DNA from: an uncultured Roseiflexaceae bacterium
GTDB lineage: Bacteria > Chloroflexota > Chloroflexia > Chloroflexales > Roseiflexaceae
Direction of reading: 5' to 3'
Assembly (NCBI GenBank): GCA_903868295.1
Contig: CAIPUQ010000069.1
Coordinates: 1 to 5,140 of the forward strand
Length of the DNA stretch: 5,140 bases
The stretch's first letter is position 1; each line of letters starts with the position of its first letter. The position numbers and the translations under genes are program-made. Shown here piece by piece: positions 1 through 5,140 of this stretch. Below the pieces are notes generated by a model, which worked only from the letters and a program-made list of their open reading frames with translations, was not told where the DNA came from and made no database searches.

Positions 1-7
1 GTCGTGG

Positions 8-481
8 CTATTCACGGGGGAGTTCCAAGAGCGTCATGATGATATCTTGCAATGCGCGCATTTCGGCATCTGCCTCGGCATTGCGTTCGTGATCGTATCC
101 CAACAAATGCAATACACCATGGACTGTCAAAAACGCGAGTTCACGGGCATCTGAGTGGCCGTATTCGGCTGCCTGGGCCACCACATGCGGCCACGAGATC
201 GCGACATCACCCAAGTACCGCGGCATATCTGGCGGCAAAACAAACGGGCTGTCGGCGCCGTCATCGGCAAACGAAAGCACATCCGTTGGCGCATCTTTCG
301 CACGATAATCGCGATTGAGTTGTTGGACTTCTTCAGCGGTTGTGACATAAATACTGACTTCGACGATATGTGCATACGCCTGTTGTGTCAACGTTGTGCG
401 GACCGCCCGTTCAACGAGCTGGGTATCGACCACTGCCGGTAGCAACCCATCTGCAACCTGTACATCCACGCTGTAGTGCAT
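8..481 (-). CDS. ybeY: YbeY endoribonuclease, rRNA maturation factor
   Basis: YbeY is a zinc-dependent single-strand endoribonuclease that acts on 16S rRNA 3'-end maturation and on quality control of defective 70S ribosomes in the cytoplasm. The 157-residue product has the family's usual length and its full signature: HGVLHLLGYDH at residues 121-131, giving the three metal-ligand histidines H121, H125 and H131. It also has the conserved NRDYRAKDAPTDVLSF segment at 56-71, in which R60 matches the essential arginine of E. coli YbeY, and LGDVAIS at 90-96. The start codon overlaps the stop of the upstream pgpH-like gene (TAATG, one shared base), and an AAGGA Shine-Dalgarno lies 8 bases before it inside that gene, so translation is probably coupled. 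The gene ends with TAG 7 bases from the window edge, so the next gene downstream is not visible. In Bacillus the order pgpH-ybeY is followed by dgkA, cdd and era; whether that holds here cannot be seen. Confidence 0.97.
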   Translation of the reverse strand: MHYSVDVQVADGLLPAVVDTQLVERAVRTTLTQQAYAHIVEVSIYVTTAEEVQQLNRDYRAKDAPTDVLSFADDGADSPFVLPPDMPRYLGDVAISWPHVVAQAAEYGHSDARELAFLTVHGVLHLLGYDHERNAEADAEMRALQDIIMTLLELPRE

Positions 482-2649
482 TAGACGTGTCCTTGTGGCA
501 CCACGACAGGATCGGCGGTGCGCTTCTCTTTGGGCGAATAGTCGATCCGCGGATGATAAATTCCCTTGAGCGTTTTGACAAACGCCTCGTGGACGCGCTT
601 CAGTTCAGCAATGGTAATCGGAGTATCGGCCAGTTGTCCGCTGGCCAATCGGTCTTCGATGATAGACGTAATCACCGCATCGAACTGGTAGCCCGTGCCA
701 TCACTCGCCGAGACAAGTGAACCGCTCTGGATTTTGGAGCGTACCGTCGCTTCGACACTATCTGCCAGCATCAACAACGCATGTTCACGGGTATAGGGAA
801 TCGGTCCGGGGTACGTGTACTCTGCTTCGTCGTAGGCTATCCCTGCAGCGACCGCTTTGTTCACAAATGCACGAACCTGCGAGGTACCGTGATGCGTCCG
901 AATAAATGCAGTGATGACCTCGGGGAGTCCGGCTGCGTTCGCCATCACAATGCCATCACGCACATGATCGATGATAATTCGCGCACTTTCGTTGGGGGGC
1001 AATGTATCGTGCAAGTTGACGCCGTCGTTTTGGTTATCCACAAAAAAATACGGCCGCTTGAGTTTGCCGATATCGTGGAAGTACGACGCAACCCGCAACA
1101 ATAAGCCATCAGCACCAATGGCCTCGGCCGCACTCTCTGCCAGATTACCTACTGCAATGCTATGCGCATATGTGCCCGGAGCCTCGCGCATCAACCGACG
1201 AACCAATGGCTCGGCAGGGTGTGCCAGCTCGAGCAACATCAATGGCGTGAGAATCCCAGCCAACCGACCTACCACATTGTAGAGGCCGAGCGCTAGCAAC
1301 GCCGAGAGCATTGATCCACACGCGCTATACACCAACAATGGTGCCAAGTCGTTCCATTCGATGGTAACGGCAGTCAACAAGGTCACGCTGATCAGCACCA
1401 CCGCACTCGCCGCAGCGGCACCCAAACCCGCGACCACAAACACACGTGAGCGCGTGACATTGCGGATCAACATCCCAGCAACCAGTGCACCCACCAACGG
1501 TGGCAGACTGTAGACCACTGATCCGTTGGCAATTACCAAGACCATGAGTGCCACGTTCATCGTGATGAGATTCGCGGTGCGTATGCCAAATAATGCACTG
1601 AAAATCATCATCATCATCACAATCGGTGTCGCCAAAATGTACCCGGCGTTCAACCAGGCAAGCACGCGTGTGCAGACAACCACCGCGATAACCAATGCAG
1701 TCACCGCGAAGAGTTCGCGGGGCTTTCGCCCAGAGCGCTTTTCGTTACGCCAAAGGGTATACGACAACAGCAACGCCATACCGATAGCAAGCAGGATTTG
1801 GCCCGCGACTTGATTCCAATTGGTGGTGCTTGCGAGCAGGCCAGACATTTGGAGCTTTTCGTATTGCACCGCATCCAAGATATCGCCCTTGCTGACAATT
1901 GTCTGGCCCATCTGCAAACTACTCATTTGCAACGGGGTCTCGGCACGGGCTTTTTGGCGGGCAGCAGTGGTAGCTACTTGATCGATGGAAACGTTGATTT
2001 TGAGGAACGGTGTGACAAATCGGGCAATCAACGCCTGCATCGCATCGTCAGTACTTGTCAATGCGCCAATCTGTGCATCAATGGCGAGGGGTACAATTTC
2101 GCGGGTGAGTCGCTCTGCAGTCTGTGCATCGATCCGCTGCGACACTGCACGCACGGCATCGTCGTACACGGCCAAGATCACCCGCGACAACGCATCCCAC
2201 TCACGGTCTTTCAGCTTCATGATTTGGCGGGCCGTGTCGGTCGGCACCAGCGCAACATCCAGACCATCGTCTAGGGCATCGATTTGTTGTGCCCGGGCTG
2301 CGTACTCACGGCCGTTTGCCCGAATAGTTGCAATTTCAGCGAGGATTGCTGCCAAGTCTTTGCGTGCGTCGTCCAAGAGGGTTTCATTGACCACGACGAC
2401 CTCGAGCGCAGGCGAGTTGGCTGCGGCATCACGGACCTGGTCTGTCAGGAGTGTGCTGGTGTAGGTGATAGTACGCGGCGCATAAATGGTCATGCTGCTC
2501 GGCTCGCCAATCACGATGCCCTGCACATTCCCCGGTTGGAATGCCAAAACCACCCAATAACAGAGCATCACACTCGCGCTCACCAGCCAAAACCAGTGTG
2601 GTGCGAGCCTTTCTATGATGCTACGAATACGGGCGGTGTAGCTGTTCAT
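481..2649 (-). CDS. pgpH: 7TM-HD family membrane phosphohydrolase, PgpH-like (probable c-di-AMP phosphodiesterase)
   Basis: This 722-residue membrane protein has the complete architecture of the 7TMR-HD family. It has an N-terminal transmembrane helix (about 19-37), then an extracytoplasmic 7TMR-HDED domain (about 40-280) with APRTITY at 57-63 and IVSKGDILDAVQYEKL at 251-266. A polytopic block follows (about 282-460, roughly seven hydrophobic helices), then a cytoplasmic HD domain (about 475-700). Catalytic features are intact: EAPGTYAHS with H496, HDIGK with H525 and D526, DHVRDG with H562, THHGT with H586 and H587, and MLADSVEA with D630. The C terminus keeps the family's GIYHPRIDY. Listeria PgpH and Bacillus YqfF hydrolyse c-di-AMP to pApA; assigning that substrate here is inference from homology. 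The start overlaps the yqeY-like stop (ATGA) with only a weak upstream AGG, suggesting coupled translation. The ybeY neighbour is the same as in Firmicutes. Confidence 0.95.
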   Translation of the reverse strand: MNSYTARIRSIIERLAPHWFWLVSASVMLCYWVVLAFQPGNVQGIVIGEPSSMTIYAPRTITYTSTLLTDQVRDAAANSPALEVVVVNETLLDDARKDLAAILAEIATIRANGREYAARAQQIDALDDGLDVALVPTDTARQIMKLKDREWDALSRVILAVYDDAVRAVSQRIDAQTAERLTREIVPLAIDAQIGALTSTDDAMQALIARFVTPFLKINVSIDQVATTAARQKARAETPLQMSSLQMGQTIVSKGDILDAVQYEKLQMSGLLASTTNWNQVAGQILLAIGMALLLSYTLWRNEKRSGRKPRELFAVTALVIAVVVCTRVLAWLNAGYILATPIVMMMMIFSALFGIRTANLITMNVALMVLVIANGSVVYSLPPLVGALVAGMLIRNVTRSRVFVVAGLGAAAASAVVLISVTLLTAVTIEWNDLAPLLVYSACGSMLSALLALGLYNVVGRLAGILTPLMLLELAHPAEPLVRRLMREAPGTYAHSIAVGNLAESAAEAIGADGLLLRVASYFHDIGKLKRPYFFVDNQNDGVNLHDTLPPNESARIIIDHVRDGIVMANAAGLPEVITAFIRTHHGTSQVRAFVNKAVAAGIAYDEAEYTYPGPIPYTREHALLMLADSVEATVRSKIQSGSLVSASDGTGYQFDAVITSIIEDRLASGQLADTPITIAELKRVHEAFVKTLKGIYHPRIDYSPKEKRTADPVVVPQGHV
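490..494 (-). promoter_or_regulatory. Shine-Dalgarno of ybeY
   Basis: On the minus strand AAGGA lies 8 bases upstream of the ybeY ATG at 481. It sits within the last codons of the preceding pgpH-like gene, which supports the ATG at 481 and re-initiation by ribosomes finishing that gene. Confidence 0.7.
1604..1618. repeat. Short trinucleotide run (ATC)5 inside the pgpH-like gene
   Basis: Five perfect ATC units occur in a row. On the coding (minus) strand they encode part of VMMMMIF, with four methionines at residues 345-348 in a predicted membrane helix. Changes in unit number would stay in frame. This is probably incidental low complexity. Confidence 0.5.
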
Positions 2650-3161
2650 GCGCCTAACGTTTCGCGTACAAGTTGATTGAGCACCCGACCTTCGGCGAGT
2701 CCTTTGTAACGCTGCATCACCACAGGCATTGCTTTGTTCATATCAGCCACACCCGTTGCGCCGATTTCTGCCAACAATGCCACAATCTGCGGACGCAGAT
2801 CGTCAGCGCTCATCATCTTGGGCAAATACTGCTCCAATATGGCGGCTTCGGCCTCTTCGGTAGCGACCAGATCCATGCGATTCCCTTTGCGGAACATCTC
2901 TGCAGCTTCACGGCGGCGTTTGACTTCCTTGGCGACGATGTCCTGTACCTGCACGTCGCTGAGCACGACTGCTTGCGCCGCTGCTTCGGCAGCTGCCATG
3001 TTAGCCTCGCCACCTGCGGCATCATAGGCCTGCTTGACCTGGTTCGACAGCGACGACTTAATAGCACTCATGGCCATCCGCAAGACATTGACGCGCACAC
3101 TGTCGCGTGCCTTCATCGCTTCTCTCATATCAATTTGGAACTGGTCATACAAATTAGCCAT
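2646..3161 (-). CDS. GatB/YqeY domain-containing protein
   Basis: The 171-residue product matches the stand-alone YqeY family, small helical proteins resembling the C-terminal tRNA-binding domain of the GatB amidotransferase subunit. Their cellular role is not firmly established. Recognisable blocks are an N-terminal helix with MREAMKARDSVRVNVLRM (12-29), VAKEVKRRREAAEMFRKGNRMDL (77-98), EAEAAILEQYLPKMMS (103-118) and the C-terminal KAMPVVMQRYKGLAEGRVLNQLVRETL (143-169). Family members are usually near 150 residues; the extra length here is an alanine-rich segment at about 41-64. The ATG at 3161 has an AGGAG 6 bases upstream that overlaps the gmk stop codon, so it is read from the gmk transcript. 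Its own stop overlaps the start of the pgpH-like gene. A role in tRNA-dependent amidation should not be assumed, because no GatA, GatB or GatC gene is visible here. Confidence 0.92.
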   Translation of the reverse strand: MANLYDQFQIDMREAMKARDSVRVNVLRMAMSAIKSSLSNQVKQAYDAAGGEANMAAAEAAAQAVVLSDVQVQDIVAKEVKRRREAAEMFRKGNRMDLVATEEAEAAILEQYLPKMMSADDLRPQIVALLAEIGATGVADMNKAMPVVMQRYKGLAEGRVLNQLVRETLGA

Positions 3162-3167
3162 TGACGA

Positions 3168-3172
3168 CTCCT
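3168..3172 (-). promoter_or_regulatory. Shine-Dalgarno of the yqeY-like gene, overlapping the gmk stop
   Basis: On the minus strand AGGAG lies 6 bases before the ATG at 3161. Its first two bases are the last two of the gmk TAG stop. The arrangement suits coupling of the two genes and confirms the chosen start. Confidence 0.75.
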
Positions 3173-3806
3173 ATACCGTGACGTGACGCGGTCGGACACG
3201 TTGTTGTTCTGCCATAATAATAGCCCGGATTTGCTGGACTGCGTCATCAAGGCGCTCTTCGTGATTGAACACCACATAATCAAACGCCGTTACCTGCGCC
3301 ATTTCGCGCTCTGCGTGGTGCATGCGCCGTGCGAACTGTTCCGCTGATTCGGTGCCCCGGCCGGCCAACCGTGCTTTGAGTTCTTCCATGCTGCCTGGCG
3401 CAAGAAAGACTTGCACAGCCGCCGGGATGAGTCCTTTGAGGGTGGCCGCTCCCTGCACATCGATCCGCATAATCACATTGCGCTGCGAATCCAAGCCTGC
3501 CCGGATGCTCTGCTTGGGGATGCCCTTGTAATGTCCGTATACTTCGGCCCATTCAACCAGCTCCTGCTGCTCGATCAGCAGTTCGAAGCCGGCTTTGTCA
3601 TAAAAAAAATAATCCACACCGTGCTGCTCGTTGGGCCGCGGCGGGCGACTCGTCGCCGTGACCACGAAGTGGAAGGCCTCGTCGAGCTCGCGCAGCCGCA
3701 GGAGCAACGCATCTTTGCCGACACCCGATGGCCCCGAAATAACCACCATCAACGGGTACGCCTGTTTACCCTGCAACAGCGGATTGAGGTCGTTTTCGAT
3801 CATCAT
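3171..3806 (-). CDS. gmk: Guanylate kinase
   Basis: Guanylate kinase transfers a phosphate from ATP to GMP or dGMP, giving GDP or dGDP, in the cytoplasm. The start at 3806 gives 211 residues, the usual length, and has GGAGAGG 7 bases upstream. The reading frame stays open to 3935, but that extension would cross the intergenic region and enter the divergent gene. Visible motifs are the P-loop GPSGVGKD (25-32), the GMP-binding TATSRPPRP (50-58), HGVDYFF (62-68), LVEWAEVYGHYKGIPK (83-98), MRIDVQGAATLK (113-124), FLAPGSMEELKARLAGRGT (134-152) and FDYVVFN (175-181). The P-loop ends in GKD where most guanylate kinases have GK followed by Ser or Thr, and YKGIP replaces the common YYGTP. The rest is conserved, so I expect an active enzyme. 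It is the first gene of the leftward cluster. A second in-frame ATG at 3803 is also possible. Confidence 0.96.
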   Translation of the reverse strand: MMIENDLNPLLQGKQAYPLMVVISGPSGVGKDALLLRLRELDEAFHFVVTATSRPPRPNEQHGVDYFFYDKAGFELLIEQQELVEWAEVYGHYKGIPKQSIRAGLDSQRNVIMRIDVQGAATLKGLIPAAVQVFLAPGSMEELKARLAGRGTESAEQFARRMHHAEREMAQVTAFDYVVFNHEERLDDAVQQIRAIIMAEQQRVRPRHVTV

Positions 3807-3813
3807 GTACCAC

Positions 3814-3820
3814 CCTCTCC
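3814..3820 (-). promoter_or_regulatory. Shine-Dalgarno of gmk
   Basis: On the minus strand GGAGAGG lies 7 bases before the ATG at 3806 (10 before the adjacent ATG at 3803). This decides the gmk start against the longer open frame reaching 3935. Confidence 0.8.
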
Positions 3821-3827
3821 GACTGCG

Positions 3828-3857
3828 TTCCCCGTCGCGCCCCATGCGGGGTATACT
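3828..3857 (+). promoter_or_regulatory. Candidate promoter of rqcH, predicted leaderless
   Basis: TATACT at 3852-3857 is a near-consensus -10 element (TATAAT with one change). A weak TTCCCC at 3828-3833 stands 18 bases upstream in the -35 position. Only 6 bases separate the -10 element from the ATG at 3864, so the start point of transcription would fall at or next to the start codon. No Shine-Dalgarno is present just before this ATG, which fits a leaderless message. Confidence 0.5.
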
Positions 3858-3858
3858 A
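3850..3858 (-). promoter_or_regulatory. Candidate -10 region of the gmk-yqeY-pgpH-ybeY cluster
   Basis: Read on the minus strand, the region gives TAGTAT (3858-3853) or the overlapping TATACC (3855-3850). Either would start transcription near 3843-3846, leaving a leader of about 40 bases that contains the gmk Shine-Dalgarno. No good -35 is visible at the right distance, which would fall inside the divergent gene. This is a prediction from sequence only. Confidence 0.4.
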
Positions 3859-3863
3859 GCGCT

Positions 3864-5140
3864 ATGACCATAGACACACTCGCCGTCACCGCAGTATGTG
3901 GCGAACTCCGCGCCTATATCGGCGCCAAAATCCAAGACACCGTGGTCGCGTCACCGCAGAGCATTGCGCTCGAACTCTATCATGAGCGCCGGCGCGTATG
4001 GTTGCTCCTCTCGGCGCATCCAAAATTGGCCCGCATCGCCATCCATCCCAAAAAAATCCCTCGTGGGGTTGAGCTCGCCACGCCGTTCTTGTTGTTGATG
4101 CGCAAATACCTCGAAGGTGGGCGTATCAGTGCTGTCGAACAACCCGCGCTCGAACGCATCATAATCATTAGTATAGTCAAACCGACCGAACCACGCAACA
4201 CCGACGAAGACGCCCCACCACCCGATCCCAGCATCCCCGTGAGCTACACCACGGTGCGTTTGATTATCGAACTCATGGACCAGCGGAGCAATATATTCAT
4301 GGTCGATGCCAACGACATCGTGATGGAGTGTGTCAAGCACGTCACGACCAAGGTTAGTCGCCGCGTCGCCCTGCCCCAACACCCCTATGTCATCCCACCC
4401 ATCCCCACCAAAGCCGATCCCCGCTACGGTGATGCAACACCGCTCATCGCCACTCTGACCAGCGAGAACGACCTTGCCAAAGCACTCGTTGCGACCTACC
4501 GTGGTGTGTCACCTCAACTGGCCCGCGAGGCAGCATATCGCGCAGACACCGATCCCAACGCAGCGGTGCGCGAACTCCAAATGCTGTTCACGGCACCGCC
4601 TGCTCCGTGCATCATCCGCGACGAGCACGACCAACCCATTGCATTTGCAGCCTATGCGCTGACACATCGCCCCGGGGCACTGCCGTGTGCGTCCATTAAC
4701 GACGCCATCATGGCCTATGCGTACGTCCACGAATCACTCGGCGATTACCAACGCCGCCGCGACATTTTGCGCATCCGGATCGGTGACCACCGCGATCGCA
4801 TCGCCCGTGTCCACGCCAACATGACCCAAGAGATGACCCGTGCCGAACGGATGGAGCTTTTGCGCTGGGAAGGCCAGATGATCTATGCCTATATGCACAC
4901 CATCACCCCGCACATGACCGAGTTGGTCATCGATGGTCAGGTCATCACCCTCGAACCACGCGTACCGCCTTCGCAACAGGCGCAGGACCGCTTCAAAACC
5001 TACGACAAGGCCAAAGCCGCCCTCGCAGGCCTACCCGAGCGCATCCAAAAGACCTCCGAAGAACTCCAAGGCATCGACGAGACTTTGGCTTTTCTCGCCA
5101 TGGCTGACTCGTTCGACGCTATCGAATCCGTCGCCCGCGA
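3864..5140 (+). CDS. rqcH: RqcH / FbpA family ribosome quality control protein (NFACT), 3' end outside the window
   Basis: RqcH binds 50S subunits carrying obstructed peptidyl-tRNA and recruits tRNA-Ala to add C-terminal alanine tails that mark the nascent chain for proteolysis. Older annotation calls this family fibronectin-binding protein. The frame is open from ATG 3864 to the window end (425 codons). NFACT-N features: LLSAHPKLARI (48-58), ATPFLLLMRKYLEGGRI (72-88), the DR-equivalent pair E97-R98, LIIELMDQRSNIFMVD (133-148) and KHV at 158-160. RVALPQHPYVIPP (167-179) links to a helix-hairpin-helix-like region with LAKALVATYRGVSPQLAREAAYRA (204-227). Long helices from about 280 form the coiled-coil arm and include PSQQAQDRFKTYDKAKAA. 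The C-terminal NFACT-R (DUF814) domain should lie beyond the edge. The start matches the family N terminus (compare Bacillus MSFDGMF with MTIDTLA). A Pro/Asp-rich loop occupies about 106-125. Confidence 0.93.
   Translation, partial: MTIDTLAVTAVCGELRAYIGAKIQDTVVASPQSIALELYHERRRVWLLLSAHPKLARIAIHPKKIPRGVELATPFLLLMRKYLEGGRISAVEQPALERIIIISIVKPTEPRNTDEDAPPPDPSIPVSYTTVRLIIELMDQRSNIFMVDANDIVMECVKHVTTKVSRRVALPQHPYVIPPIPTKADPRYGDATPLIATLTSENDLAKALVATYRGVSPQLAREAAYRADTDPNAAVRELQMLFTAPPAPCIIRDEHDQPIAFAAYALTHRPGALPCASINDAIMAYAYVHESLGDYQRRRDILRIRIGDHRDRIARVHANMTQEMTRAERMELLRWEGQMIYAYMHTITPHMTELVIDGQVITLEPRVPPSQQAQDRFKTYDKAKAALAGLPERIQKTSEELQGIDETLAFLAMADSFDAIESVAR

Noticed and set aside
1034..1042. Perfect DnaA-box sequence TTATCCACA
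   Set aside because: It is a single copy inside the pgpH-like coding region, at conserved residues FVDNQ, with no cluster, AT-rich element or origin genes nearby. A chance match is the simpler explanation.
1985..2464. Long plus-strand open frame antisense to the extracytoplasmic part of the pgpH-like gene
   Set aside because: Its Ser/Arg/Ala-rich composition is typical of an antisense shadow of a GC-rich gene, and no recognisable domain is present.
2673..3164. Long open frame on the plus strand antisense to the yqeY-like gene
   Set aside because: It mirrors a well-supported gene, resembles no known family and has no independent start signal.
3602..3657. Possible terminator inside gmk: GGCGAC/GTCGCC hairpin (3644-3657) followed on the minus strand by a T run
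   Set aside because: About 34 bases separate the stem from the T run, too far for an intrinsic terminator, and it would cut the gmk gene.
3807..3935. N-terminal extension of guanylate kinase
   Set aside because: The extra 43 residues would be encoded across the divergent promoter and inside rqcH. The ATG at 3806 has a strong Shine-Dalgarno and gives the normal family length.
3951..4382. Minus-strand open frame of 143 codons opposite rqcH
   Set aside because: It overlaps the strongly conserved NFACT-N coding region, and its product resembles nothing I recognise.
4792..4799. GCGATCGC octamer (HIP1-like palindrome)
   Set aside because: There is only one copy in the window and it lies in coding sequence (HRDRIA). 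HIP1 is meaningful only when strongly repeated genome-wide.

Overview
This window reads as an ordinary bacterial housekeeping region. It carries a four-gene leftward cluster on the minus strand (gmk - yqeY-like - pgpH-like HD phosphohydrolase - ybeY) and, divergent from it, the first 425 codons of an RqcH/FbpA (NFACT) gene that runs off the right edge. Protein style suggests a Chloroflexota bacterium: a guanylate kinase with a GKD P-loop and a YKGIP segment, and an NFACT protein with LERI in place of DRI. Base composition is moderately GC-rich by eye. This taxonomic call is an inference from remembered family resemblance, not a database search. I see no mobile elements, RNA genes, CRISPR or prophage signatures.

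Layout. Reading leftward from about 3806: gmk (3806-3171); a 9-base gap; the yqeY-like gene (3161-2646), whose Shine-Dalgarno sequence overlaps the gmk stop; the 7TM-HD protein (2649-481), overlapping the previous gene by ATGA; and ybeY (481-8), overlapping by TAATG. The tight spacing and overlaps indicate one transcript with translational coupling. A 57-base gap (3807-3863) separates gmk from the rightward rqcH gene, which starts at 3864. The gap contains a TATA-symmetric sequence that can serve as a -10 element in both directions. No stretch over 300 bases lacks a gene.

The genes touch nucleotide supply (GMP to GDP), second-messenger turnover (PgpH-type proteins degrade c-di-AMP in Firmicutes), ribosome maturation (YbeY) and rescue of stalled 50S-nascent chain complexes (RqcH). 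The arrangement combines two neighbourhoods known separately in Bacillus: yloA(rqcH)...gmk and yqfF(pgpH)-yqfG(ybeY). The most useful details are a likely leaderless rqcH mRNA, an Asp-to-Glu change at the functionally essential DR pair of RqcH, and the unusual GKD P-loop of Gmk. I found no convincing sign of an undescribed system.
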